Source: an uncultured Gemmiger sp. (lineage in GTDB: Bacteria > Bacillota > Clostridia > Oscillospirales > Ruminococcaceae). Taken from it: a stretch of 64,000 nt of DNA. A program made the position numbers and the translations under genes. The notes under the pieces were generated by a model that saw nothing but the letters and a program-made list of their open reading frames with translations, was not told the origin of the DNA and made no database searches. Where the stretch lies: positions 37,940-101,939 of the forward strand of contig CAKSUQ010000005.1 in assembly GCA_934502625.1 (NCBI GenBank). The letters run 5' to 3'. Below are positions 25,324 to 34,501 of the stretch, in pieces (the first letter of the stretch is position 1; each line of letters starts with the position of its first letter).

Positions 25324-27260
25324 TGGCAAAGCTCCGAACAAAAATTTCTACGATTTACCGCAGGATGACACGCTTAGAGCGGGTCGTCCTGCTTTTGCTG
25401 TGTATTTTTGCGGTCAAGTTTGTCTTCAGCACGGCGGCGCATTTTATCACACCGCTGCAAAAAATCGATATGCTCGGCAGCGGGCGCAATCCTGTGGATG
25501 TCTGGCTGCTGCTGCTCTCCTGCACGGCGGTGCTGGGCACATTCTGCCTCTACCGCCGCGCAGCCAAGGCGGTCGGCGCAAAGCTGACGAAGGCCGACGC
25601 CGCGATTTTGGCTGTCTGCATTGTCTTAAGCGCCGTCTTCTACCTGCATGCAATGGTCGGCCGCCAGAGCCTCTACCTTTGGGACAATGCGACCTATTAT
25701 AATCTGCAGGTGCGTCTGGAATCGAACTTCGCGGACGGCGTCTTTACCGGCGTCGGCTCGACGATTTATAAAACGTGGTTCAACGACTATGCGCCGCTCG
25801 TCATCAACCTGCTGGCCGAGCCGTTCTTCATGTTCACGCCGCGCACGGCGAACACCTTCGCACTGCTGGGCGGGCTGCTGATCCCGACGCTCGTCTACCT
25901 CAGCGCGTGGGTTTTCCTCGCTGCACTGCGCAAAAGGTTGGAACCGAAAGCGCCGACGCTCTTCACGGCGCTCTCGCTGGCGTTCGTCGCGCTGCTGCCG
26001 CTTGTACATATCGCGCTCTACCGCGGCATGCCCGACCTGCTGGGCGTTGCGTTCGCCTTCATGCTGCTGGCGCTGGGCCTCGGATACGATTTCACCGCCC
26101 CCGCCCCCGCGCGGCTCATCAGCATGGCGGCGTTCACGGGGCTGCTGATGCTGACCCGCCGGAGCTATATGTTCACCGTTGTAGCGTACTTTTTACTGTA
26201 CGGTGTCTGGGTGCTGGGGCGTGCGGCGCTGCAAAAACAGGCAGGTGCGGCGGTTCGGCTCGTAAAATTTGCCACTGTATCGCTCGTCTGCGTCGGCGTA
26301 CCGCTGCTGCCAATGTTCTGGCGTATCGTCAAGGCCGACTACAGCGACCGCTATGCCACCTACCAGACCGGCGGCTTTCTGGCGGAGCTGAACAACCAGC
26401 GCGTCTATTTGGGCTGGCTCGTTTTCGCCATTATGCTCGCTGGCATACTATACGGATTGTATAAGTCTAAAACCCGCGCCCTCGCGGTGCTCTCCGCCGT
26501 CGGCGCGGTGCTGACCGTGCTGCTCGTCACCCGCGTGCAGAACATGGACGACCATCAATCGCTGGCCGTCGCGCCGTTCTACCTGCTGGGCTGCTTCCTC
26601 TGTGCGCTGCTCGTTGCGAACCTGCCGTGGGCATGGCCGCGCCGCGCCGTGGCCGCTGTGCTGGGGGCGCTCTGTGCGCTCAACTTCGGCGCGTGCAGCC
26701 AGCTTTTGCCGGTTATCCTGCCCAACGCGGTGAACAGCGGCCTGTATTTCTATGTGGACAGCCCCCGCGCCGATCTGGCGCAGATCGCTGAGGTCAACGA
26801 TTGGCTGCGGGCGAACTGCACCGGCGAAAACTCGGCCTACATGATCTGCCACGGCGTTGTCTACAGCCCGGATGTCTTCCGCATCTCGGCGCTGCCGGAT
26901 GAGTCCATCCGCGAGATCCTGCCCTACGGTGCGTGCAACCCCGGCAACGACGCCTTCCCGAAGGAGCTGTTCACAGCGCAGGTCGTGCTGACCTGTACGC
27001 CCTTCGACCCGAACAACCACACCGAGAAGATGAACGCCGCGTTCCTTGAAAATCAGGACAAATACGCGCCGTTTGAAATCGCCGCCGAGTTTGACATGGG
27101 CAACGGCTACACCATCACGGCCTACCGCCGTGTAGACGCGCCGACTGTGGAAGAACTCGACACCTACCGCAGCTACTTGGCCGAGGAGGACGCGCGCTTC
27201 CCCTACAATTTCAGCGCCGTCTGGGACGAGCTGGCGCTGCAATTCGCAAATAACGGCTGA
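25323..27260 (+). CDS. Large polytopic membrane protein, GT-C glycosyltransferase-like
   Basis: A 645-residue protein with about eleven helices and a C-terminal soluble domain (about 490-645). ATG 25323 overlaps the pgsA stop (TGATG); the GTG at 25320 is an alternative. After two helices and a loop, an outer-loop segment with LWDNATYYNLQVRLES (near 119-134) recalls the acidic motif of GT-C/ArnT-like transferases. A role in lipid-linked glycan transfer is inferred only from topology. It closes the recA-pgsA run, before a fresh promoter. Confidence 0.65.
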   Translation: MAKLRTKISTIYRRMTRLERVVLLLLCIFAVKFVFSTAAHFITPLQKIDMLGSGRNPVDVWLLLLSCTAVLGTFCLYRRAAKAVGAKLTKADAAILAVCIVLSAVFYLHAMVGRQSLYLWDNATYYNLQVRLESNFADGVFTGVGSTIYKTWFNDYAPLVINLLAEPFFMFTPRTANTFALLGGLLIPTLVYLSAWVFLAALRKRLEPKAPTLFTALSLAFVALLPLVHIALYRGMPDLLGVAFAFMLLALGLGYDFTAPAPARLISMAAFTGLLMLTRRSYMFTVVAYFLLYGVWVLGRAALQKQAGAAVRLVKFATVSLVCVGVPLLPMFWRIVKADYSDRYATYQTGGFLAELNNQRVYLGWLVFAIMLAGILYGLYKSKTRALAVLSAVGAVLTVLLVTRVQNMDDHQSLAVAPFYLLGCFLCALLVANLPWAWPRRAVAAVLGALCALNFGACSQLLPVILPNAVNSGLYFYVDSPRADLAQIAEVNDWLRANCTGENSAYMICHGVVYSPDVFRISALPDESIREILPYGACNPGNDAFPKELFTAQVVLTCTPFDPNNHTEKMNAAFLENQDKYAPFEIAAEFDMGNGYTITAYRRVDAPTVEELDTYRSYLAEEDARFPYNFSAVWDELALQFANNG

Positions 27261-27267
27261 AATCCCC

Positions 27268-27296
27268 TTGCAACCGTGCAGTGTCTTCGTTATAAT
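27268..27296 (+). promoter_or_regulatory. cysS promoter
   Basis: TTGCAA (27268-27273), 17-base spacer, TATAAT (27291-27296), about 40 bases before the cysS start. Confidence 0.8.
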
Positions 27297-27335
27297 AAGT
27301 TTATATATCCCGAATGAGGAAGGAACGTGCAAGCT

Positions 27336-28733
27336 ATGCAGATCTTCAACACTATGACCCGCCAGAAGGAGGAGTTCATCCCCCAGAAGGAGGGCGAGTA
27401 CCGCATCTATGTCTGCGGCCCGACGGTTTACAACTATATCCACATCGGCAACGCCCGCCCGATGATCGTCTTTGACACGCTGCGCCGCTACCTTGAATAC
27501 TGCGGCAACAAGGTCTACTATGTCTCCAACATCACCGACATTGATGACAAGCTCATCAAGAAAGGGCAGGAGGAGGGCACCTCGATGCAGGAGGTCGCCC
27601 GCAAGTTCGAGGCCGAGTACATCAAGGATTCCGACGGGCTGAACGTCAAAGCACCCACCGTGCGTCCCCGTGCGACCGAGCATATCGGCGAGATCATACA
27701 CATCGTGAAGGATTTGGTCGACTCCGGCCACGCCTACGTTGCCCGCAACGGCGATGTCTATTTCCGCGTTAAGTCCGACCCCGGCTACGGCAAGCTGAGC
27801 CACCTGAACCTCGACGACCTGGAAAGCGGCAACCGCGAGCTGCGCAGCCGCATGGACGACGACCTGAAGGAAGACCCCGCCGATTTCGCTGTCTGGAAGG
27901 CCGCGAAGCCCGGCGAGCCCTACTGGGAGAGCCCGTGGGGTCACGGCCGCCCCGGCTGGCACATCGAGTGCAGCGCCATGGCGCGCAAGCACCTCGGCAA
28001 GACCATCGACCTGCACGCCGGCGGTCAGGATCTGATCTTCCCCCACCACGAGAACGAGATCGCCCAAAGCGAGTGCGCCAACGGCTGCACCTTCAGCCGC
28101 TACTGGATGCACAACGGCTTTTTGAACATCAACAACGAGAAGATGTCCAAGAGCGCGAACAACTTCTTCACGGTGCGCGAGATCGCCGACAAGTACGGCT
28201 ATGAGCCGATCCGCTACTTCATGCTGACGGCGGGCTACCGCATGCCGCTGAACTACACGGTCGAGCTGATCGAAAGCTGCAAGAGCAGTCTGGAGCGCAT
28301 GTACACCTGCCGCGACAACCTCGATTTCGCCATCGAGCACGCCCACGGCACCGATACGGCGCTGGCAGAAAAGTGCGAGGACGCGCGCAAAAAGTTCAAG
28401 ACCGCCATGGACGACGACCTGAACACGCCTGACGCGCTGGCCGCCATTTTCGACCTCGTTAAGGACATCAACACGATGTCCGATGCGTCCGACAAGGCGA
28501 CGCTGGAAGCGGCCGCCAAGACCTTCGACGAGTTGACCGGCGTGCTGGGTCTGCTCTATAACCGCAAAAAGACCGACAGCATCCCCGCCGAGGTCACCGC
28601 ACTGGTCGAGGAGCGCGCCGCCGCCAAGAAGGCGAAGGATTGGGGACGCGCCGACGCCATCCGCGCCCGGCTGACCGAGATGGGCTGGAGCGTCACCGAC
28701 ACCGCACAGGGGCCGAAGATCGCAAAACTGTGA
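27336..28733 (+). CDS. cysS: Cysteinyl-tRNA synthetase
   Basis: A 465-residue class I synthetase. The HIGH-type motif is HIGN in YIHIGNARP, preceded by the zinc-ligand Cys of VCGPTVYN, and the KMSKS motif appears as EKMSKSANN. Other zinc ligands lie in HIECSAM and the HHENE segment. ATG 27336 (MQIFNTMTR) is chosen because it gives the usual family start with AAGGAA 11 bases upstream; the GTG at 27327 is an alternative. Length is normal. It is preceded by its own promoter and followed by a strong terminator. Confidence 0.96.
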   Translation: MQIFNTMTRQKEEFIPQKEGEYRIYVCGPTVYNYIHIGNARPMIVFDTLRRYLEYCGNKVYYVSNITDIDDKLIKKGQEEGTSMQEVARKFEAEYIKDSDGLNVKAPTVRPRATEHIGEIIHIVKDLVDSGHAYVARNGDVYFRVKSDPGYGKLSHLNLDDLESGNRELRSRMDDDLKEDPADFAVWKAAKPGEPYWESPWGHGRPGWHIECSAMARKHLGKTIDLHAGGQDLIFPHHENEIAQSECANGCTFSRYWMHNGFLNINNEKMSKSANNFFTVREIADKYGYEPIRYFMLTAGYRMPLNYTVELIESCKSSLERMYTCRDNLDFAIEHAHGTDTALAEKCEDARKKFKTAMDDDLNTPDALAAIFDLVKDINTMSDASDKATLEAAAKTFDELTGVLGLLYNRKKTDSIPAEVTALVEERAAAKKAKDWGRADAIRARLTEMGWSVTDTAQGPKIAKL

Positions 28734-28784
28734 TAAGAACAACGCAGGGGCGGCCTGCGCAGCTGCGCCAAACGGGCAAGGCTG

Positions 28785-28805
28785 CGCGGGTCACCCCGCG
28801 TTTTT
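28785..28805 (+). terminator. Rho-independent terminator after cysS
   Basis: CGCGGG (28785-28790), loop TCAC, CCCGCG (28795-28800), TTTTT (28801-28805). It ends only 8 bases before the start of the GT39 gene, so that gene is either reached by read-through or has a very short leader. Confidence 0.85.
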
Positions 28806-28813
28806 GTGTGAAG

Positions 28814-31756
28814 ATGAAGAACCAAACGACGAAAACAAAACACATCCTCTGGCTGCTGCTGGGCTGTGCGCTGCTGCGGCTGGTGCTGGCGCTTGTGACC
28901 GAGGGCTACCCCTACGACATGAGCTGCTTTGCGGCGTGGGGCGACAAGCTCGCCTCCGAGGGCGCGGCAAATTTTTACAGCGAGGGCTATTTTGCCGACT
29001 ACCCGCCCGGCTACCTTTGGGTGCTGGGACTGGTGGGCGCGATCCGCGCGGCGCTGCACATCGCCTACGAGTCAAAGTGGACGTACTTTCTGCTGGCGCT
29101 GGTGCCGTCGCTCTGCGACTGCGCTGCGGCAGCGCTTGTCTACACGACGGCGCGCCGCGCCGAGCTGCGCGAGCACACGGCGATGATTTTAGCGGCGTTC
29201 ACGGCGTTCAACCCGCTGATGCTGTTTGACACGGCGGTCTGGAAGCAGATCGACGGCGCGTTCACGCTGCCGCTGCTGCTCTGCTTTTTGTTGCTGGAAC
29301 AGCGCCGCTACCTGCCTGCAGCCGTGCTGTACGGCGTGGCGCTGGCCATCAAGCCGCAGGCGCTGCTGTTCGGCCCCGTGCTGGCCGTCTGTTATCTGGC
29401 AGCCATCGCGACCGAACAAGACCGCCTGCGCGCTTTTGGCCGCTGCTTCGGCGGGGCGGCGCTGGCGCTGCTGCCGCCGCTGGTGACAGGGCTGCCCTTC
29501 TTCGGGCTGGAACAGCTGGCACCGAAGCTGCTGGAAAAATACACGAGCACGATGTCGGGCTACCCCTACGCGACGATCAACGCCTTCAACTGGCTGGCCG
29601 CGCTGGGCGGCAACTGGAAAAACCTCTCCGAAACCGCGCTGCTGGGGGTGACTTGGCAGCAGATCGGCTGGGTCAACATCCTGCTTGTCACGGCGGGGCT
29701 CGTGTACCTTGCGGTGCGCAGCATCCGGGCGGGGCGCTTCTCGCCGCTGCTGCTGGCGGCGTACTACGGCATCGGCATCTTTACGCTGGCGCACTGCATG
29801 CACGAGCGCTACATGGTGCCCGGCGTGCTGCTGACGCTGTTGGCCGCCGCGCATTGGAATGACATTCGCCTCTATGCGGCGGGGGTAGGGCTGTCGCTGA
29901 CCGGGTTCATCAATCTGGCGACGGTCTACTCGCTGACCGGCTCCGACGACGAGTGGCTGTCCAGCGCGACAAGCTCGGCGGTCGCCATCCTGACCGGTCT
30001 GGGTGAGACGGTCTGCTTCATGCTGCTGCTTTTCGCCGTGTGGGACATCGTCCACCACGGCAATGCGCTGGCGCTGCCGACGCGGGAGGCAGAGGCCGCC
30101 CCGCCGCCGCCCGCCGCGCAGCCCAAGTGGACGCGCCGCGAGGTAGGGGCGCTCTGCGCTCTGACGGCGGCCACGGCGGTGCTGAGTTTTGCCTACCTTG
30201 GCAGTATGACCGCGCCGCAGACGCCGCTGGACGCGACCGACACGGCGCTGTCCGAAAATGTGACGCTGCAGGGGGACGCAGCTTCGCTCTGGGTCTATCC
30301 CGGCGTGTCCTTCGGCGGCAGCCTGACCGTGACCGACGCCGACGGCAACACGATCCTTGAGCAGGAGCTGAACTACGGTACCTGCTTCAGCTGGTCGGCC
30401 AACAATCTGTATCTGACGGCAGGGGAGAACCTGACCGTGACGGTGGAGAACGCACAGCTGTTCGAGCTGGCGTTCCGCGACGCCGACGGCCAGCTGGTGC
30501 CGGTCACGGGCGGCGGCGCACTGTTTGACGAGCAGGACGCTGTGCCCGACACGATCAGCCAGCTGAACAGCATGTACTTTGACGAAATCTACCACGCCCG
30601 CACCGGCTACGAGCAGCTGCACAAGATGCCGGTCTACGAGACGACTCACCCGCCGCTGGGTAAAGACCTGATCATGGTGGGCATCGCGCTGTTTGGGATG
30701 ACGGGCTTCGGCTGGCGATTCTCCGGCACGCTGTTCGGCGTGCTGCTGGTGCCGCTGGCATGGTGCTTTGTGCGCCGCCTGACCCGCAAGCCGTGGGTGG
30801 CGGCCACGGCGGGTGTGCTGCTGGCGCTGGACTTCATGCGCTTTTCCCAGAGCCGCCTTGCCACGATCGATGTCTACGGCACATTTTTCATCCTGCTGGG
30901 GGCGTACTGCATGCTGTGGTACTGCCAGCAGGTGCTGACGGCGGGCGTAGACAGCGCCCTGCTGCCGATGGCGCTGGGCGGGCTGGCCTTCGGGCTGGGC
31001 TGCGCGGCCAAGTGGACGGGTATCTACGCGGGTGCGGGGCTGGCCGTGCTGTATCTGGGCGTGCTGTACGCCCGCTGGCAGCAAAAACGCCCCGGCTTCT
31101 GGGCGGAGTTCCGCACAGCGGCCATCGGCGGCGTGCTGTTCTATGTGCTGCTGCCGCTTTGCATCTACATTGCGTCGTACCTGCCCTACTGGTGGCGCGA
31201 TGCGTCCTTCGGGCTGCGGGACTGGTGGCAGTGTCAGGCCACGATGTTCAGCTACCACTCGACGCTGAAGGCCACCCACCCGTTCGAAAGCCGCTGGTAC
31301 ACATGGCTGCTCGGCCTGCGGCCGGTGTGGTATTACCGCAACGGCTATCTGCCCTACGGCATGAAGGCCAGCATTGCGGGCATGGCCGGGCCGGTCATCT
31401 GGCTGGCCGGGCTGGCGGCGCTGTTGGGGCTGCTGTGGCGGCAGGTCAGCGGGCGCGGCAGCCGCGCGGGCGCGGGTGTGCTGATTTTGTACGGCACGCA
31501 GCTGATCCCGTGGATGCTGGTGACGCGGTGTACCTTCCTGTACCACTATTTCCCCAGCTCGATGTTCTGCTTGGCGGCGCTGGCGCTGGTGCTGGCGCGG
31601 ATGCCGAAGGAAAAGCAGGCCAAGCGGCTGGCGACCGGTCTCTGCGCGCTGGCGGCGGTGCTGTTTGCGGTGTACTACCCGGCGCTGTCCGGCCTGCCCA
31701 TCCCCGATTGGTGGGCGAACGCCCTGACGATTTTGCCGAGTTACGGGTTTTATTGA
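28814..31756 (+). CDS. Two-part membrane glycosyltransferase with a C-terminal GT39 (PMT) domain
   Basis: A 980-residue integral membrane protein. Residues about 10-430 form a first GT-C-like bundle, with a YPYDMSCFAAWGDKL acidic segment after helix 1. An extracytoplasmic beta-rich linker (about 460-580) follows. The last 400 residues match the protein O-mannosyltransferase family (GT39): the first outer loop carries MYFDEIYHARTGYE with the catalytic-type Asp-Glu pair and then THPPLGKDLI. Such enzymes move mannose or another sugar from polyprenyl phosphate to secreted proteins or glycans. ATG 28814 is used; its ribosome site is poor and a terminator ends 8 bases upstream. An SGNH-like protein and an MBOAT acyltransferase follow. 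Confidence 0.85.
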   Translation: MKNQTTKTKHILWLLLGCALLRLVLALVTEGYPYDMSCFAAWGDKLASEGAANFYSEGYFADYPPGYLWVLGLVGAIRAALHIAYESKWTYFLLALVPSLCDCAAAALVYTTARRAELREHTAMILAAFTAFNPLMLFDTAVWKQIDGAFTLPLLLCFLLLEQRRYLPAAVLYGVALAIKPQALLFGPVLAVCYLAAIATEQDRLRAFGRCFGGAALALLPPLVTGLPFFGLEQLAPKLLEKYTSTMSGYPYATINAFNWLAALGGNWKNLSETALLGVTWQQIGWVNILLVTAGLVYLAVRSIRAGRFSPLLLAAYYGIGIFTLAHCMHERYMVPGVLLTLLAAAHWNDIRLYAAGVGLSLTGFINLATVYSLTGSDDEWLSSATSSAVAILTGLGETVCFMLLLFAVWDIVHHGNALALPTREAEAAPPPPAAQPKWTRREVGALCALTAATAVLSFAYLGSMTAPQTPLDATDTALSENVTLQGDAASLWVYPGVSFGGSLTVTDADGNTILEQELNYGTCFSWSANNLYLTAGENLTVTVENAQLFELAFRDADGQLVPVTGGGALFDEQDAVPDTISQLNSMYFDEIYHARTGYEQLHKMPVYETTHPPLGKDLIMVGIALFGMTGFGWRFSGTLFGVLLVPLAWCFVRRLTRKPWVAATAGVLLALDFMRFSQSRLATIDVYGTFFILLGAYCMLWYCQQVLTAGVDSALLPMALGGLAFGLGCAAKWTGIYAGAGLAVLYLGVLYARWQQKRPGFWAEFRTAAIGGVLFYVLLPLCIYIASYLPYWWRDASFGLRDWWQCQATMFSYHSTLKATHPFESRWYTWLLGLRPVWYYRNGYLPYGMKASIAGMAGPVIWLAGLAALLGLLWRQVSGRGSRAGAGVLILYGTQLIPWMLVTRCTFLYHYFPSSMFCLAALALVLARMPKEKQAKRLATGLCALAAVLFAVYYPALSGLPIPDWWANALTILPSYGFY

Positions 31757-31795
31757 TGCAGGTTTGTGCGATACAATATAAGAGGATCTTTGCGG

Positions 31796-32908
31796 ATGGT
31801 TTTGAAACAGAAACAGAAAAAGGACGGCGCTGCGTATAAAGCGTGGACGGCCGTCACACTGGCGGCAACGGCGGTCATCCTTGTGGCTGCGGGGGCGTAT
31901 GTGGCCTACATCGACCCGTGCTTCCACTACCACGCGCCGCTGGAAAAATATTTCTACCCGCTGTTCGACGAGCGCTACCAGAGCAACGGCATCGAGCGGT
32001 TCTTCGACTATGATGCCGTCATCACCGGCACGTCGATGGTGGAAAACTTCAAGACGAGCGAGATGGACGCGCTGTTTGACTGCAACGCAATCAAAATTCC
32101 CTTCGGCGCGGCGTGGATGCCGGAGATCAAGGACAACCTGACGACAGTCTACGAGTCCGGCCACGATGTAAAATACGTCATCCTGAGTCTGGACGAGTAC
32201 GCATTCCTCGTCGACGACCCCGACGCCTACGACTATATCTACGAATACCCGACCTATATGACGAATAAGAACCCCTTCGACGACGTGGAATATCTGCTGA
32301 ACAAGGAGATGCTGCTGACCCACGCCATCGAGGGCGTTTATGGGCGGGACGCGGACACGCCGCAGACGACCTCCTTTGACGACTATGTGCGCTGGAACGA
32401 GAAATATGAGTTTGGCCGTGATCAGGTGCTGCGCGGCGATACCGGTGAGGGGCGTGACTACGCCAACACCCCCTACGACAAGAATCCCATCAGCGACGAG
32501 GAGGTCAGCCGCATCCACGCGGTCATCGACCGCAACCTGCTGCCCATCATCGAGGCGCACCCGGAGACGACGTTCTATTTCTTTGTGCCGCCCTACAGCA
32601 TCTACAACTGGGAGGGTCTGCGCAAAAATGGCGCGATCCAGCGCCGCGCTGACATCGAGCGCACGATCTTTGAGGCGTTCTTCCCCTATGAGAACGTCCG
32701 GCTCTACTCCTTCTACGAGGAGTACGACATGGTCTGCAACCTTGACAACTACAAGGATCTGGAGCACTACAGCGGCGAGGTCAACAGCCGGATGCTGCAA
32801 TGGATGGCCGCCGACGAGCACCGCATCACGCCGGAAAATTACGAGACCTATCTGCAGAACATCACTGCGTTTTATTCCTCCTACGACTATACGCAGATTT
32901 TCAGCTGA
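31796..32908 (+). CDS. Membrane-anchored SGNH-like protein, probable MBOAT partner
   Basis: A 370-residue protein. ATG 31796 has AGAGGA 9 bases upstream. One N-terminal helix (about 19-40) anchors an extracellular domain. It contains a DAVITGTSMVENFKTSE segment (near 74-90) that resembles the Gly-x-Ser nucleophile block of SGNH/DltD/AlgX-like acyl-handling proteins, followed by VKYVILSLDEYAF. It lies 12 bases before an MBOAT O-acyltransferase, the normal partner of such proteins. Esterification (for example acetylation) of a surface polymer is inferred. The catalytic Asp-x-x-His near the C terminus is not clearly recognised, although DLEHYSGEVN near residue 320 is a candidate. Confidence 0.7.
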   Translation: MVLKQKQKKDGAAYKAWTAVTLAATAVILVAAGAYVAYIDPCFHYHAPLEKYFYPLFDERYQSNGIERFFDYDAVITGTSMVENFKTSEMDALFDCNAIKIPFGAAWMPEIKDNLTTVYESGHDVKYVILSLDEYAFLVDDPDAYDYIYEYPTYMTNKNPFDDVEYLLNKEMLLTHAIEGVYGRDADTPQTTSFDDYVRWNEKYEFGRDQVLRGDTGEGRDYANTPYDKNPISDEEVSRIHAVIDRNLLPIIEAHPETTFYFFVPPYSIYNWEGLRKNGAIQRRADIERTIFEAFFPYENVRLYSFYEEYDMVCNLDNYKDLEHYSGEVNSRMLQWMAADEHRITPENYETYLQNITAFYSSYDYTQIFS

Positions 32909-32920
32909 GGAGGATACGCT

Positions 32921-34396
32921 ATGCTGTTCAATTCCTATATTTTTATCTTCCTGTTTTTCCCCTGTGTGCTGGCGGGGTACTTCGGGCTGAACCACTTCGG
33001 CAAATACACGGCGGCCAATGTTTTCCTCGTCGGTATGTCGCTGTGGTTTTACGGCTACTACAACCCGAAATACCTCTTTGTCATCGTGGGCAGCATCCTT
33101 GTGAACTACGCGCTCTCCCGCGCCATGCTCACCGCTGCGCCCCGCGCAAAAAAGGCGCTGCTGGCGGCGGGCGTCACGGCCAACGTCGCCTGCATCTTCG
33201 TGTTCAAATACTACGATTTCTTCACGTCCAGCATCAACAGCGCGTTCCACACCAGCTTCACGCTGCTGCACATCGCGCTGCCGCTGGGCATCAGCTTCTA
33301 CACCTTCCAGCAAATCGCCTATCTGGTGGACAGTTATCGCGGCAAGACGAAGGACTACACTTTTATTGAGTACGCGCTGTTTGTCGTGTTTTTCCCGCAG
33401 CTGATTGCAGGGCCGATCGTCCAGCATCAGGAGATGATCCCCCAGTTCCGCGACGTGAGCCGCCGTAAGTGGAACAGCGAAAAATTTGCCTATGGGCTGT
33501 ATATTTTTGCGCTGGGTCTGTTCAAAAAGGTGCTGCTGGCCGACACGTTTGCCACGCTGGTGACAAAGGGCTACACCAATATTGCGGCCTTGACCTGCGT
33601 TGAGGCGATCCTCGTCTCGCTGGCGTACACCTTCCAGCTGTATTTCGATTTCAGCGGCTACTGCGACATGGCCATCGGCATCGGCAGTATGATGAACATT
33701 GAGCTGCCGCAGAACTTCAACTCACCCTATAAAGCGGACTCCATCACGGACTTTTGGGCGCGTTGGCACATGACGCTGACCCGCTTCCTGCGGGAGTACA
33801 TCTACTTCCCACTGGGCGGCAGCCGGAATGGAAAACTGCGCACATACGTCAATATTATGGTCGTATTCCTCGTCAGCGGCCTGTGGCACGGCGCGAACTG
33901 GACGTTTGTGCTGTGGGGCGCGCTGCACGGCGCGGCAAACTGCATCAGCCGCGCCGTCCGCCCCGTGTGGCAAAAGGTCTGGAAGCCGATCCGCTGGCTG
34001 GTGACGTTCTTGACGGTGAATGTGCTGTGGGTGTTCTTCCGCGCCGACAGCGTGGGTGACGCGCTGCTGCTTCTGCAGCGGATGACCGACTTCAAGAGCA
34101 TCAAACCGGCGCTCTGGATGAATTTGAACCTCGCCTACAAGGTCTGCTTCGACACGGTGGAGTTCACATTTTTGGAGAATATGTTCACCCCGCTGCGCGA
34201 GCTGATGGACTCGGTGTTCGGGATACACCTGCGCATCTATTTTGCGGCGGCGTTTTTGATCATCCTGCTGGGCAAAAACAGCAAGGAGATCAAGTTCAAG
34301 CCCACCGCCGCCCGCGCCCTGCTGACGGTGATCCTGTTGAGCTGGTCGATCCTCTCGCTGAGCGGGCTGTCGGAATTTTTGTATTTTGATTTTTGA
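32921..34396 (+). CDS. MBOAT-family O-acyltransferase (AlgI/DltB-like)
   Basis: A 491-residue polytopic enzyme. It has the MBOAT landmarks: SFYTFQQIAYLVD near 125-137, an FDFSGYCDMAIG segment, NFNSPYKADSITDFWARWH with the first conserved His, and the active-site SGLWHGANWTFVLWG containing the second His. AlgI/DltB relatives pass acyl groups across the membrane onto alginate, teichoic acid or other polymers. AGGAGG lies directly upstream. It acts with the SGNH-like protein just before it, and the GT39 gene precedes both. A strong terminator follows. Confidence 0.93.
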   Translation: MLFNSYIFIFLFFPCVLAGYFGLNHFGKYTAANVFLVGMSLWFYGYYNPKYLFVIVGSILVNYALSRAMLTAAPRAKKALLAAGVTANVACIFVFKYYDFFTSSINSAFHTSFTLLHIALPLGISFYTFQQIAYLVDSYRGKTKDYTFIEYALFVVFFPQLIAGPIVQHQEMIPQFRDVSRRKWNSEKFAYGLYIFALGLFKKVLLADTFATLVTKGYTNIAALTCVEAILVSLAYTFQLYFDFSGYCDMAIGIGSMMNIELPQNFNSPYKADSITDFWARWHMTLTRFLREYIYFPLGGSRNGKLRTYVNIMVVFLVSGLWHGANWTFVLWGALHGAANCISRAVRPVWQKVWKPIRWLVTFLTVNVLWVFFRADSVGDALLLLQRMTDFKSIKPALWMNLNLAYKVCFDTVEFTFLENMFTPLRELMDSVFGIHLRIYFAAAFLIILLGKNSKEIKFKPTAARALLTVILLSWSILSLSGLSEFLYFDF

Positions 34397-34407
34397 GAAA
34401 AAATAAA

Positions 34408-34453
34408 CCCGCCGATGCTCTGTGAGAACGCACAGCATCGGCGGGGATTTTTG
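34408..34453. terminator. Strong terminator between convergent MBOAT and pfp genes
   Basis: CCCGCCGATGCT-x-CTGTG (34408-34424) pairs with CACAGCATCGGCGGG (34431-34445) around a short loop, followed by ATTTTTG. The upstream side is A-rich, so it could work in both directions. Confidence 0.9.
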
Positions 34454-34473
34454 TTGCTTCCGGAAGGTTGTAG

Positions 34474-34495
34474 GGCGGCCTGCCCTCAGGCCGCC
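34474..34495. repeat. GC hairpin downstream of pfp
   Basis: GGCGGCCTG (34474-34482), CCCT, CAGGCCGCC (34487-34495): a perfect 9-bp stem just after the pfp stop on the minus strand. It lacks a T-run. Confidence 0.5.
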
Positions 34496-34501
34496 GCAGC
34501 C

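Noticed and set aside
26448..28742. A 764-codon minus-strand frame opposite cysS
   Set aside because: cysS is certain on the plus strand, and the antisense product is a low-complexity Val/Leu/Ala/Gly sequence with no start site signals.
29189..33427. A 1412-codon open frame on the minus strand opposite the GT39, SGNH-like and MBOAT genes
   Set aside because: Its protein is rich in Gln, Arg, Ala and His with no domain, and the plus strand holds clear families with ribosome sites. Long antisense frames are expected in GC-rich DNA with this codon bias.
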